NCBI RefSeq assembly: GCF_000471905.2 | Contig: NW_006500347.1 | Span: 2,392,680 to 2,456,679 of the forward strand | Direction: 5' to 3' | DNA from: Amborella trichopoda | Lineage: Eukaryota; Streptophyta; Magnoliopsida; Amborellales; Amborellaceae | DNA length: 64,000 nt | In this document: in pieces, positions 46,701 to 58,485 of the stretch | How the letters are laid out: every line of letters starts with the position of its first letter | How positions within the stretch are numbered: position 1 is the stretch's first letter | The notes under the pieces: model-generated | Seen by the model: the letters and a program-made list of their open reading frames with translations, nothing else | The model's database searches: none | Told to the model about the DNA's origin: nothing | Program-made: the position numbers and the translations under genes

Positions 46701-49650
46701 GTTTACTTCCTTAAATTTAGCTGCTTCTGTTGTAAAGAACCAATATAAGTGACTCTTTCTTGGTACATGCAGCGAGTAGGCAGGATGTCAAACACTTTTT
46801 GGCTTCTAGAATTGGTGAGGATGGCATGAGAATTAGAATGCTCCATGCATGACTATGCTAGCTTTGAAGACAAGGATAATGAAGGTGATGGTTCTAACTT
46901 CTAAAGTGATGCCATCTGACTATTATACAGTGTAGCGAATGAAATAAATTCAAAAATTGATTTGGTCATAAATCTATCTATATCTGATCAGTGGCGAAGC
47001 TGTCAGTGATGGCTGAGTGGTGTTTATTTTTATTTTTTTTGGGGTGGGTTGGGTTTGGGGTGGTTAAGAGTAGACATTGAAAATGGATTATTTGTAGCCC
47101 AAGCTGGAGTGCATAGAATACTTTTCTTCCTTGAATGTGTCATCAGAACTCAACATGTAATGTCTGAAAGGACATCATTTTTTTTATATCGTTATTTCTA
47201 AAAGGATTATAACACTTGTTACCCTCGTGTGTGCTACTGTATCCCATGATTGTGCTGGAGGTAGCATGAGCATCAAATTGATCTCTCTATGGCTTACATT
47301 GTAGATCAAATTGTGGTAAAAAATGGTTTCATAGGATATTTAGTACAATTATACACGAATCGCATATGCAGAGTGTCTTTAGATGGCTAATGAAGGTTGC
47401 TCGTATAGACGACCATTTGAAAGGCTCTGGACTACAAATGGTGGGACATTCTGATGAATAGAAGAGATAAAGCCATATGGAAAAAAAAGAAGAAGAAGAA
47501 AAAGGTAAAGCTGTCTCAATGATCAGATGGTATTTAAGTTCAACAACCCAATTTTTCTCAGGTGTGTAAGGTCATGATTAGGTTGTTGTATCCCAAGGAG
47601 TTTAAAGAAAAGAAGAAAAGGCATGCAAAATATACTTACCACTAACCTCATAGAAACAAAAGCATATTTGCCATTATCATTGCCTCAATACTTTAATAAC
47701 CTCATGAAACTTTTTATCAACATGGACGTAAAAGAAAGAGAGCTTCTCATTAGCTTTGACAAAAATAAATGAGGAAAAAATGATTTGTTGGTGCTACACG
47801 CCACTGTCAAAGGCATCAGCTGTGATAATTTGGGACTGGTCCATTTTTTAAGTACCATTACCATAGGATTAGTGATGGTATTACCATAATGAAATTCAAG
47901 CATAGGATGGTTCCTCGCCTGATAGTTGGCATGTAAACTTGTGGGCTTACTTTTTATGAAATGTGGTAAAAGTTTTTAAGTTAGTTCATGCGGATACCAA
48001 TAATCAGATGCTGCTCATTCAAGGTAGAATAGCTCATGACTTCACACTCAATCTCTAATGTCAACGATTTTGGTTGGATTAGGAATCCACCTTTATCAAG
48101 AGTGCCATAGCACCGATATTGTCAGATCGTCATCATTTTAGCCTTTTCCCAATTAATTGGGATCGGCTACATGAAGCCTGGTTCTCCATTCTGCTCTATT
48201 AAAGGCCATATCCACCGATATTGTCAGCTATAATAATGAAATGTCAAGTGCCTGATGGATAATAAATTTGTTATGGTTGGTGCTACTAAATGCATCTTGC
48301 TCACCCGTACATTATTGCAACTGGGAAGTGTTCTATACCCTCATCAATATGATCCGAAACGATTAGAAAAAAGAAAGGAATGTGGATCTCATCAATATGA
48401 CCCTAAACAATTAGAAAAGGAATGTGGCTCTTGCTTTGACGCTATTGTTCCAGGGCAACCAGAGTTCATCTTAAAATGTCTATACAGAGATATCCTAGAT
48501 TATGGATCAATGCCGGGTGCCTATTAAAGTGGTGATGGCACTGTAGGGCAGATTAGCTGATTCCTTGCTTTTTATGTATTTGGTAGGAGAGAAAACGTTT
48601 CTCAGGTGCTGAACTAGGGACACCAATAGATTTCGGGGAAGTTACAAGAGTCTGGAAAAAACCAGTGGAATCCTAGCAACAATGACCATGACCATTTTTG
48701 CTATCTATCCATACTTTGTATGCTAACATTCATTATTGGGCAAGGATCAAGGTTAAGAAAATGGTTGTACACTGTTATAATAGCCATGGGCCATTGCTGT
48801 TATATGGCTTTATAGGGAATGAAACTACTTGTTATTTAAAACCAGATAGAGGATTTGTATATAACTAGGTAGAGGGTGTTATATTCGTGCAATGTTTCAG
48901 AACTTGGTGGGTCCAACTCGACCTGGCAGCATGCTGGGTCCATAGGAACCATGGGATCCGGCTCAGTCTCACAAGTTCCTGAGGTTTTTGTGTTATTTTT
49001 AAATAGACTCGGCCGAGCTTTACCTGCTTACTCGGGCTCAGGCCCTATCTGGTTCCATGCCCGAGAGTCTGAGACCTAGTTTATAACACTGTTTCATGTA
49101 ATGGCCAAAGGCCATACCATTATGACCACCAATCAAACATTTTCATAAACTTTGACAATATTAGAGGAGGTATTTGATTTGTTTTGCTTGGCAAAGAGAG
49201 TCAAGAGGTTGGGGGAGGTCAGGCCAGGAGAGTAGTGAGAAAGACCTGATAATCTACTAGTAATCTAACTAAAAAAACTTCTTAATAAATGAAGAACATT
49301 ATCTTTTCTGGCAAAGAGGCCTTTAATACCAGCAAGCTGGTCATAGAGGCCGTTAAATTCATTGAGATTATCCTTACTATTAAAGTTCTATCAGAACTGC
49401 TTAGGGCAGTCACTAACCTATGTTGGAATGGTTTGCCCAAGATTGAGATCTTGAGTGAGAGTAGATCACTCATCCATTGTTCCTTGTACGGGGGATTGGT
49501 ATTGGCCTTTGATGATCCTATTGTCAGGCTTCATTCACATTTAATTGACAGATATATGAATGTTGGGTTCCTTTTCAGGCAGGCAGGGAGGGAGGGCTGT
49601 TAGTCTGTTCGCCTGGCTGTTGCATTTTGTTGTAGCAGTGATAAAAAAAG

Positions 49651-49700
<50 letters not shown>

Positions 49701-52700
49701 TTCCAACCTACAAGAAATTTATTTTCAGTGCCCCTGGTTGCTACCAAAGCACATGGAAATTGTAGCAATGGATCTGCTGCACAAGGAAAGAATTTCTCAT
49801 TGTTGACATGTATGCATCTTTATGTTGGGTATATTTTTGCATAGTCCATTGCGTGGAGTATTTCAGTCCTTTGTATCACATGTACTACAGATATGTTCTT
49901 CCTGAATTTCTATGATTCTAACTTGGTATCTGAGCTAGTTTTGAGATAATCTCTCTGAATCTATGACAAAAACTCAGTCCATCATACAAAAATCAGCTAA
50001 TACTCTGTGGGGAATCAAGACCCTAGATCTTTGATCAGTGGTACTGTGCTTATCTGTTACAGTACTATATTACTCCCTGTAGCATAACTTTAGAGGTCAC
50101 TGTAGCATGACAGTACCAGTAAAACGACTAGATTTTCTGTTGAACAAAGAATTGCTGCTAGCCTGCATTGTTTTAAAGCTGCAAAGGATGTATGGAAACA
50201 TCTTGAAAAACTCTGCCATTAAACAAATCACATTAAGTTCTATCAGCTTGAACAGAAACGGGGGAATGTTACTCAAGGGAACAAGTCCATCAATGACTAT
50301 TATATGACTTTGTAGTATATTTAAGATGAACTTTATTTGGTGGACAGTGTATTTACTGTAGATGGACAAATATCTGAGAATTATCAAAGGAAAATTATAT
50401 TGGTCCACATGGATCTGGCTCAGGAATGAATATGAACACATTCTTTCTTCATCTTGCATATATGAGAGCTTCCTACTTTAGATGATGTCCTTCAGGCTTG
50501 ATTACATAAGATATGAGGTTGTTTCCAGTTGCTCCTAAAACCATTGATTAGCTGGTTTTGCATCAAGGAGGGGTTCTGGTAAACCGACATATCCTGGATT
50601 AAACCTCCAATTGGGTGTGATGTGAGATGAGTCCAATGTCATTATTGTAAAGAGTTTGGACATATGAAAAAAAATCAATGCCCCAAGAAACCATATCCCA
50701 GGTGCCATTTGTTCAAGGGCCTCTGTCTTCATCATTGCACATCTCAACTGGCATGATCGACTGCTTCCTTGTAGGTGGATGTCTCAGAGACACGAGAGAG
50801 ATACCTAAAGCAGGGTGATTGGAAAATGCATTTGTAAAACCATACCGAACAGATGGTATGGAAAGTCTATTAGACTTGCGAGCGGTAGGATTACAAATAG
50901 GTACCTCATGTTGCTGAGTAGTTGCAAGACTTGCAACATGATCTGTTACCAGGAGATCATTGGAACCTGAATCACTTGTAGCATTAGAAGTGGGTAAACA
51001 TAAGGGGTATAGAAGAAGACTAAACTTCGAATGTTTGACTGATTCAGGAAACTGAGATAAATAGATGATGGAAGGTTTGGTGATCTTTGAATCATCAAAG
51101 TAGGAGAACCCCTCAGTGGGCCATCCGTGGGCCACTGTTATCCGCTATCAGTTACGAGGAGAGTCATTGGAACCTGCATCCCTTGTATCATTAGAAGTGG
51201 GGCTTATTTCATTGAACACAAGGGGTTTGCATTGAACATAAAGAGGTTTAAGAGAAAGACTAGACTCCGAATGTGTGATTGAGTCTGGAAACTGAGGTAA
51301 ATAGATGACAGATTCAGGTTTGACGATAGTTGAGTCACCAAAACAGATGACCCTCTAATGGCCATCTATGGGCCACTGTTATCCACCATAAGTATGAACC
51401 AATCCTTTGAGTTCCCATAGAGGGCAACAAATGCTCATCCTCTGGGATTTGGAATTGTATTTTCCAAAGCTATTCCAAGTTCCTGCAAGGCACTTATTTC
51501 AGAGTAAGCATGGGAAATAGGGAGAGATTTTGGAAAGAAATATGGGTGGACGAAATAAGCCTGGAAGAGCTGTGGCCAAAACTATTCCAATCAGCGGCCA
51601 ACACGGTTGCCTAGGTCACTGGAAGCTTTGATGTCTTACGGGTTACAATTATTTGACCCAGCCTTTAGCAGAGCTTTTGATGATGAGGAAGAGTTAGAGG
51701 TCCTAGAATTACTTCAATCGTTACGATTTCGTTTCCTCTTAGTGTGCACCAATTAGATACCATGGTCCCCAACAACAGTGCAACTTTTTGGTGTCCTTCT
51801 TTTGCTGGCCTTTAGGGCTGTTAAAGGGCCGGGCCATGCCTAGACGGAGCCCAGCCCAAATTCTCTTATGGTAGGCCCGGGCTGGAAATTTTTTACCCCA
51901 AGTAAGGCGGAGCTCAACTTTATTTGTTACCCGAGCCTGGCCAGATTCCATATAGAGCCTTACTTTGTCTTTTTTGAATCCATGTTTTGCTTTTTAAAGC
52001 TCCTCACATGTTCTATTCCTTGTAGCTTCTTTGATGTGAATTAAATAGCTTATTACTATATGTATTCTATCTCTCCTTCAAATTTCCCCTTCCACTCTCT
52101 CTCTCTCTCCACCCCTCCCCCCCCCCCCAACCTCAAAAAAAAAAAATTTCTTCACTCCCCCTAACATTCTCTATAGGACTCTCTCAGACTCTTTTTCTCT
52201 CTCTGTCTCTCATCAAATCAAACCATATCCTCGCATCCTATCTAGTTCGACATCTCTCTCTCTCTCTCTCATATCTGATCAAAGTGGATCCCCAAGACTT
52301 TATCTAATTCGAGTCCCTTCTTTCTCATGGTTGGGTTGTCAACCCAATCTTTGGCGTTGTTGATCCTTTTTTTGGGGCTCTTCTTTCATAGCACGAGTGT
52401 TAGGCTTTTTATGGTGAAAATTCAAATGCTAAAAACCAAATATCTGGATTTTAATTTGAAGGATAACTCTAATAATGGAAAGAAGGCATTTTCTCACTTT
52501 AGCTCAAGCAATGACGATTATTCCATTGGGCTGGTCCAGAAAGGTAGTCCATTTTATCTTGGTATAACCCAACGGGCCTATGTTCCACAGTTTATGGCAA
52601 GGACGCATAATTTGGCCTCATCAAAGTCAATCCAATTAAGTTTTTCATCACCCGATTCTCAATGGATTACAGGTGCTCCCTTGTGGAACATATAAGTGCT

Positions 52701-55700
52701 CATATAAATGGGTCCTTTCAAGGCACATGTGCATTAGCTCTTCTTAGTTGGATCAAACATTAGAAGAGTGGCTTCCCGTGCGACTGTGAGTGCACATGCC
52801 ATAGGGTAGTCTCGTGTCAGGGTATGAACCATGTCCCATAAGTCATGACCACCCCACACAGGGCTGATACTCAGAAATTACTCGGGTTTTTTTTGTACTC
52901 GTTTGGTTCACCTAGCCCTGGCCCATCACACCAACCATGAGCCATACTCATCAACATAGCTTTGACTTGGAGGCAATCAACGAAAAGTTGTTTGCCCGAC
53001 CGCCTAGGCAGACTTTTGGTAAAAAAAACACCTAAGCATATTAAAGGTGGACACTATTAGTAGGCAGTTGAAAAGGTGGGAAAAGGAGATGCCTAGGCAG
53101 CCTGCATGACTTTTGGAGAAAAAAAATTCAGGAGGGGGCAAAAAATGTCATTTTACCCCCTTAAAAGGGGGGATAAGGGTTTTTGGGACCATTATTGCCC
53201 CCAAAAGCAGTTTTCGTGAACTTTAGAGTGAGAAACAACATTAAAAAAACTAAATTTGAAGATTATTTGAGAGAATTTTTTTTTGAAATCCTTGAATGGT
53301 CACAATATTAAAGGATATTCATCCCCAATCTTTTGAGGCTTATAGGGGTTGTAAAAGAGGAGATTTGGGATCCCAAACATTTCGATTTGGCTCGAAATCG
53401 AGTCCACTTCAAGGAGGTTGGTATATTTCAATGACATCTCAAGTTGATTTTATCTTCTAATGTTGCTTTTGAGTGATAATTATTTCCAATACAGCAAACC
53501 ATTCATAGATGCGCAGCATAGAATAATCTGATTCCTTATTAGTCAAACATTCAAAAGGAGACTTATTAGACTTAGTAGGTATTTTGTGATTTTCAATAGT
53601 CAAAATGGCTTTTGCTCCCAAGTTTTGTGGAACATTGGGTTGTAAAAGTAATGCATTAACGTGTCGATTCCTACATTCTGCAACCCCATTTTTCTCTGGG
53701 TATAAGGACAAGCACACCGATGTTGATTATGTTGTGGCTTAAAAAACCTCGGGATTTCCTTGATAAGTGTTTGCCACTAGAATTTGTTTTGAGTATCTTA
53801 ATGTTTATTTTTGTTTTTCAAAACAAGAAAAAAATACCAAGCATGATGAGAGAAGTCAACCACAAAAATAACATAATATTTAGATCCGGTTTTGTGCAAA
53901 ATTTAAAAAGGCCCCCACACATTTGAATGAACAAGATCAAATTGATAGTTTTATTTTCCAAGATTGCAAAATCGCAAAGTAGGTGGTTTTGCCAACTTAC
54001 ATTTTTGCAATTTAATGAATTCATAAAAACCACTTAAAACTTGGAGAAAATTGGAGAAGGTCCCCATGCATCTAAGTGAACAAGATTAAATTTGTAAATA
54101 TTTTTATTTTCGAAAATTGGAAAAGGGCAAAGCAGATGGTATAGCTAACTTGCATTTATTGCAATTTAGTTAATTATAGAAAACCTCAGTAAAGTTACAT
54201 GAAGAAGGAATAGTTCTCGATGAATAAACTTTAAAGCCTATCAAAATCAAGATGACCAAGACACGTTTTCCATAATTGCCAATGATTAGGGCTGCGAGTG
54301 GGTGCGAGTGGGCCAGTCTGGCCTCACAGGCTTAAGTAAGCCTGATTTGATAGAGTCCGGGTTTAGGTTCCTTGTGGGCTTATCATGCTTGGCTGGGCCT
54401 TAATTTAGGGCTCGTATCATATAGCGGCCCAGGCTCAGGCCTTGAGATGGGGCTGACAGGCCTCTGCGATGTGCTAAAAGGTCAGGTCAGACCTGATTGG
54501 TTTCTATAGTTTTTATTTCTTTATGTAGGTTATTTAGGCCATCCATATTTTAATAATCTACCCTTGTTTTGGGTAGAAGAATAAAATATTAGTGGGTTCT
54601 GAGTTTCCTTAATGTTTATCTTTTTTATGGGTTATTTAAGTCTTCCATTTTCAATTCTTCCACCTTGTTTGTTTCTACTTTTTGCATGATAAAAGAAATT
54701 ACTTGTAAGTTGTGGGACTTGATCCTTGGTAGCTTACATAGGAGTTCTTCAAGCAAAGCACCCTAGTAAGAGTGCTACTGGTGTTATGGATTGCACTTAT
54801 TTTTATAGAATAAGATGCAGGCTGGTCTTGGTCCTAAATGTTTATGTTGGACAGGCTTTGGCTTTGGCTTATGTGGGCTTTGTCAGGCCCTGGTCATGGC
54901 TCTTCGGTCAACCTTGGCGTGGCCCGGACCTGGCTTGCTTGGACCCCTACCAATGATGAAGAGACTAACATGAAACAATAGCTGCAGACGGACTAGTACT
55001 GGTAGGTCCCAAGAAATAATTCAGATAGAGTCATAGAACAATTGACCGACTTTATGACCTCTCCAAATCAGCCTTCATGTTGAGATTTTCCGAATCAAAC
55101 AAACATCATGAATGAACAAGACCAAACAATTTAGATGAATTAAATGGGGACCAGATAAAAAACTCATTATCATATTGCCACTAAGGTGTCTGTTTAAGTA
55201 CTTTCTTGGGGTATTGAGATATCAAGAACCTTACATGGGATTATTGTGAGGCGGCAGAAGTATGCAAAACTTTCATTGAAAGAGCACATCTGTCTGCTAG
55301 CAAAGCAGTAGATACTCCTGCTCAGGTTAATGTTAGATTGTCTACTTCTAATAGAGACTTTCTTTCGTATCCTACTGTGTGTAAAAAGTTAGTTGGTCTC
55401 GTCATTTATCTCACTCTCACCATTACTAGACTAGATATTTCACATGCAGCTTTGATGGTGAGTTAATCTGTTCAGCAATCCTTATCTTATATGAGAGCAT
55501 TTCGTTGTATTATCACTTATGTTTGTACTACACTTGGCAAAGGTTTATCCTACTCATCTATTCTGAGTTTCAGTTGGTGGCATAACTCTAATTGGGTTCA
55601 CTGTCTAAACACAATGCTCAACATCTGGATGTTATATTTCTTGGGAGGCTCACTTGTGTCTTGCAGGAGCAAGAAACAAGATGTTGCCTCTAAGTTCATT

Positions 55701-57317
55701 TCTGAGGCAGAATATAAAGAGATGTCCTTTACTGCTGATTGAATTTTGAGGATTCACATGTTGGTCGACCTTGGGGTACACCTCAGTTCAGCTTCACCTC
55801 TTTATGGTGATAATATCAATGCTATCAAGATTGTTAACAACCTGGTAGTCAAAGCATATTGAGGTTGATTGTCATTCTATTGGAGAATGTTGTTCATGGT
55901 ATCCTTGACCTATACACAATCAGCGACCAGAGAGCAGCTTTGCTTAAGTCTGTAACCAGGTGCTAATATGACTACTTGGTAAGCAAACTGTTGCTTATTA
56001 TGACTACTTGGTAAGCAAACTGTTGCTTATTATGGTGAATTCATTAGTCTTTTGTATAACATATACTCTGCATATAAGGCATAAAGCATTTCATCAATAC
56101 AATCTGTGAATGGGAATTCTGCCCAAGTTTCTTTTAATCTAGCAGGCATGACGTCAAATTCCTTGATTAATACATTTATAATAGTATCTAAATGCTGCAT
56201 GGAGTCGAGGGTTTCCTGTCATGCAGCCTAAAAGTCATTATAACAATTTATTAGATAATGAGATTCACCCACATGGGGGACATACCCAGAAAGGGTATGA
56301 TATAATATGTGCAAATTCCTTTAAATCTAATTTGGGATGATCTCTTGGAAAATAACATGCATACATTAAAATAGCAGCTTGGTCGTACATTTTCCTCATA
56401 ATTAAGGAGTTTGTACACTACATTATTGAAATTAACGTTTTAAAGGAAATAAAACCTGTAATATGTGAATTATCTGTTGCTTTCAAGTAACCAGATTGTA
56501 GTTCAGATGGGTATTGATGATATTCGGGTGTCTTGCCTAATTCTTTATGGGTTCAGATGGTTTCTATTCTATCACAAAATTTGTGTGCTATGGACATAAA
56601 AATCAAGACTGATCATCTTCTTTGCTGGCCTCGTCAACAGTTTGACTTGCTTGTTGCAGCACTCCCTCTGTCTGAAGGGGGTGAGGAAGCTCAGTTGAAA
56701 AGGATTGCAGAACTTGAGGTACAAGATATTGGTAAATTTGTCTAGTGTTTGATGAACCTTCTCAACTTTCATCTCACTCTCACATTTTCTACCTCTAGCT
56801 GGTTCATGTGTCTAATGTTGCTTGAACTTTCTATAATTTACAGTTTTAACTGCTATTGTGTATGTCATTTAACAGGGCAAATAAAATGCGTGCACTTGCC
56901 ATGCATGGGCCATTCTTGCGTCAATTCTTGCTTGAACCTTTATGACTCACAGCTGGATCTCACTCTCTCTCTCTCTCTCTACAGTTTTGCTATCAAGCAC
57001 GAGCTAGCTAGATGTGTATGTTTTCTCACTCTGATTCCTTTCTTTCACATTTCTCATCAGGCGGAGAATGAAGCTGTAGGGATGGAACTTCACAAGCAAC
57101 TGGAGGCTGCAGGTGACACTTTCTCTTACTAAATCATAAAAGGAATCTCTATTATATAAAGCTAATGAATGGTTGGATGGAGGTTTCGTTACGAAAAGTA
57201 CCGCATACCATTATTCCATTTTGGTATTTCATGTTTGCAGAACAAGAGTTAAAGCAAGTGCAGGTGCTTTTCACGAAGGCGGCTGATAACTGCTTGAACT
57301 TGAAGAGACCAGATTGA
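43745..57317 (+). CDS. MED21: Mediator complex subunit 21
   Basis: Four coding exons: 43745-43951, 56641-56718, 57061-57112 and 57241-57317, all with GT/AG borders and consistent phases. They total 414 nt, i.e. 137 codons plus TGA, close to the usual plant MED21 length of about 140. The product begins MDIITQLQEQVNTIAETAFN and has TFGTLQRDAPPVRLSPNYPE, then a C-terminal helical part with LVAALPLSEGGEEAQLKRIA and QVLFTKAADNCLNLKRPD at the end. MED21 is a core subunit of the Mediator middle module. It pairs with MED7 through a coiled coil and links transcription factors to RNA polymerase II; in Arabidopsis it is essential for embryogenesis and involved in defence. The frame is intact and all conserved segments are present. 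The first coding intron is 12,689 bp and holds many transposon remnants; the other two are short. Confidence 0.92.
43952..45477. other. MED21 intron segment without recognisable elements
   Basis: A poly-C and CT-rich run lies at about 44421-44460. A 73-codon open frame (44482-44703) has no recognisable domain. The GCAG|ATGAAGGCC at about 44060 looks like an acceptor but leads to no MED21 sequence. Confidence 0.35.
45486..45859. mobile_element. hAT MITE with 8-bp target duplication
   Basis: 374 bp. Left end CATTGTTTCAAAAAGAGC, right end (inverted) CAGTGATTTAAAAAGCGG. Flanked by TTAGCATT (45478-45485) and TTAACATT (45860-45867), an 8-bp duplication with one mismatch. The interior has the CCTAGGCG words, a G run at about 45524-45543 and AAATGAACCTAAAACCC as in the BED element at 32797. 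Confidence 0.8.
45868..48125. other. MED21 intron segment without recognisable elements
   Basis: AT-rich. A 40-bp piece at about 46372-46412 (GTTCGGCACAATTGACC, ACAGATTTCGTTGACC) resembles part of the LTR-like segment at 40780-40800. No coding region. Confidence 0.35.
48126..48215 (-). mobile_element. 5'-truncated RTE LINE 3' end
   Basis: TTTTCCCAATTAATTGGGAT, CGGCTACATGAAGCCTGG and TTCTGCTCTATTAAAGGCC match the 3' end of the RTE at 35205-35275. It has a short CATCAT tail in the corresponding position. Only about 90 bp remain. Confidence 0.75.
48343..48430. repeat. 42-bp imperfect tandem duplication
   Basis: CATCAATATGAYCCKAAACRATTAGAAAA followed by GGAATGTGG occurs twice. Confidence 0.7.
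49652..49698. repeat. (GA)n microsatellite
   Basis: Uninterrupted GA dinucleotides for about 46 bp. Confidence 0.95.
49800..50760 (+). pseudogene. Copia gag remnant with primer-binding site
   Basis: LTR-like TGTTGACATGTATGCATC is followed by the primer-binding-like TGGTATCTGAG at 49924. A gag of the UBN2 type is readable in several frames: ATGACAAAAACTCAGTC start, AKDVWKHLEKLC, QKRGNVTQGNKSINDYY and LVDSVFTVDGQISENY. A CCHC knuckle CHYCKEFGHMKKNQC lies at about 50638-50682. Stops occur. It pairs with the RNase H remnant at 55215, same strand. Confidence 0.7.
50937..51388. repeat. ~210-240-bp tandem duplication of a Copia hinge-like sequence
   Basis: GTTACNAGGAGANTCATTGG, GAACCTG...TCATTAGAAGTGG, AGACTAxACTxCGAATGT and GGGCCACTGTTATCC occur in both halves. 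On the minus strand 51135-50713 is one open frame of 140 codons with a KSNRLSIPSVRYGFTNAF piece that resembles the hinge between Copia integrase and RT. Confidence 0.65.
51505..51735 (+). pseudogene. L1-type LINE fragment (zf-RVT region)
   Basis: FRVSMGNRERFWKEIWVDEI, SLEELWPKLFQSAANTVA, stops, then DDEEELEVLELLQSLRF. The G-N-x-x-x-x-F-W-x-D/E-x-W pattern is the zinc-binding RT-associated domain following RT in plant L1 elements. The piece is isolated. Confidence 0.7.
51815..51965. repeat. GGGCCGGGCC-type hAT MITE fragment
   Basis: Starts TTAGGGCTGTTAAAGGGCC, like the start of the element at 54287, and has CCCGGGCT words. The other end is not resolved. Confidence 0.4.
52080..52320. repeat. 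CT-rich/poly-C low-complexity tract
   Basis: (CT)n runs at about 52097-52110, 52195-52210 and 52253-52272, and a C run at about 52120-52128. Confidence 0.8.
52327..52695 (+). other. Unclassified 122-codon open frame in the MED21 intron
   Basis: Starts with a hydrophobic stretch (SLALLILFLGLFFHSTSV) that could be a signal peptide or membrane segment, followed by a polar region. I recognise no family. It follows CT-rich DNA like a plant leader, but has no supporting homology or splice partners, and may be chance. Confidence 0.25.
52985..53410. repeat. Fragment of the CCTAGGC-type hAT-like repeat
   Basis: CCGCCTAGGCAGACTTTT and GATGCCTAGGCAGCCTGC, followed by a CCCCAAAA-rich part and GAGAGAATTT, in the same order as 1391-1760. 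Ends are not defined. Confidence 0.45.
53457..54250 (-). pseudogene. Copia integrase remnant, minus strand
   Basis: Reading leftwards: pre-integrase tail FCNLGK...FDLVHSNVWGPF (about 53990-53900), core GSKYYVIFVVDFSHHAWYFF (about 53880-53820), and YPEKNGVAECRNRHVNALLL and FECLTNKES (53704-53530), the usual PQQNGVAERKNR and KTPFE motifs. A second, diverged copy of the first segment lies at 54180-54060, indicating a local duplication. Frameshifts occur. Confidence 0.75.
54287..54949. mobile_element. hAT-type MITE with perfect 8-bp target duplication
   Basis: 663 bp. Ends TAGGGCTGCGAGTGGG and (inverted) TAGGGGTCCAAGCAAG. Flanked by CCAATGAT at 54279-54286 and at 54950-54957, identical. The GC-rich GGGCC/AGGCC-rich body has an AT-rich centre. 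No transposase. The perfect duplication implies one of the younger insertions in the intron. Confidence 0.88.
55215..55990 (+). pseudogene. Copia RT tail and RNase H remnant, plus strand
   Basis: RAHLSASKAVDTPAQVNVRL, YPTVCKKLVGLVIYLTLTI, LDISHAALMVS, then SCRSKKQDVASKFISEAEYK, HMLVDLGVHLSSASPLYGDN and AIKIVNN. This is the end of a Copia polyprotein with the RNase H EAEY motif. Same orientation as the gag at 49800, so these are probably the two ends of one element whose centre was lost or replaced. Confidence 0.78.
55967..56030. repeat. Perfect 32-bp tandem duplication
   Basis: TATGACTACTTGGTAAGCAA plus ACTGTTGCTTAT occurs at 55967 and 55999 without change. Confidence 0.92.
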
Positions 57318-58103
57318 TTTACCTCTCATTTAGTTGGGTATTTCAGATATTTGCCATTTTGTATTGGAAATAACTTTCTTTGTTTTACTTTTTTCTTGTG
57401 TTTAGGTGATGCCATTGTATTTGCAGCGATTTTGACAATTTGTTCGTGTAATATATTACGTTGAGGTATATATGACATTTTTACTTTGGCGTTTTGCAAT
57501 GCCACTTAAAAATGAGATTCCTTAGCTTTATATAATAGAGATTCCTTTTATGATTTAGCTTTATATAATGCCCTGAAATGACCCATAGAAGTGATATTCC
57601 TGATTTCATGTCTTCATGTTGGTGTGCTCTCTCTCTCTCTCTCTCTCTCTGGTTCTCACAGTTGGTTTTTCCTCTATGAGTATAATTTTCTTTTGAAGTT
57701 TTATGGAACATTGCTGATCTCTTTGAGATTGGTGCAAATCAAGCGGAAACACTACATAAGTGTGGGAGGGCAACCACACACTAGTATTACATTGGAGTAA
57801 CCCATTGCCATCGAGGCGAATTTGGGTGGTTTCCAGTAAAATACAGACCCAGGGCTAATTTTTCTCTCCTGGTTCTACTGTCAAAGAGCCACTGTTTGTT
57901 GAGGTAGTGTTCATGCACAAGCCGGGAGAAGAAATAACTAGAATAACCATTTTTAGCCGTCAATATAAACATGCCCTTAGTGATGCTTGTTCATCCTTTG
58001 TTGTTTTCACTCATAAATATGCAGAGGACCATGATAAGTAAACTGTAATGCTTCATTGGAAGAGCTTCCTTTCCCATCATTTTACTTCTCTTTTCATAAC
58101 GAT
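57318..58103 (+). other. MED21 3' flank
   Basis: Probable 3' UTR directly after the stop. A (CT)n microsatellite is at about 57629-57650. No further gene is seen. Confidence 0.4.
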
Positions 58104-58475
58104 GTAGTTTCTACGAGGCCTAGGCCTTTGGAAAACAAAATAAAACCTCACCTTGGAATCTTGTCTAGAAAACGCTTTGGGTGCGGGAAATCTCTATACT
58201 GGCTAAGATTAATTTATACTAGTGATTAAGAAATTCATAGCTCTAAATTGGTACAGATCTTGTGGATCAATTAACACTTGACAATTGACAGTCTAGATAA
58301 TGTGTTGTAATAGTATATTATTTTCAGGATTAGAAATTCTATTTTTTTTTCAATCATAATGATCAAGGTCGAGATGATCGATTTGAAGGTTTCCGACAAT
58401 GTAATTATAATTTTTGATGAGTTTTGAGGTGAGGTTTTACTTTCTTTCTATGAAGCCTTGGCATTATCTTTAACT
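58104..58475. mobile_element. MITE, AAACCTCACCT type
   Basis: Left TTTCTACGAGGCCTAGG and AAAATAAAACCTCACCT; right AGGTGAGGTTTTACTTT and TTTCTATGAAGCCTTGG. The interior has GGTCGAGATGATCGATTTG. Same family as 42548. Confidence 0.6.
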
Positions 58476-58485
58476 TTTTGAGTTT

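Larger units (their letters stand above)
43952..56640 (+). other. Giant first coding intron of MED21 (12.7 kb)
   Basis: Donor CAG|GTCCCTTC after 43951; acceptor TCGTCAACAG at 56631-56640. Between them are hAT MITEs with target duplications, RTE and L1 LINE fragments, Copia fragments in both orientations, microsatellites and tandem duplications, each listed separately. The donor is not a strong consensus (GTCCCT). Confidence 0.85.

Noticed and set aside
48876..49079. 67-codon frame with GC-rich content
   Set aside because: The GC-rich words (CTCGGCCGAGC, CTCGGGCTCAGGCCC) match MITE-like DNA, and the frame is probably chance.
54726..54956. 76-codon frame
   Set aside because: It lies wholly within the hAT MITE at 54287-54949 and into its target duplication.
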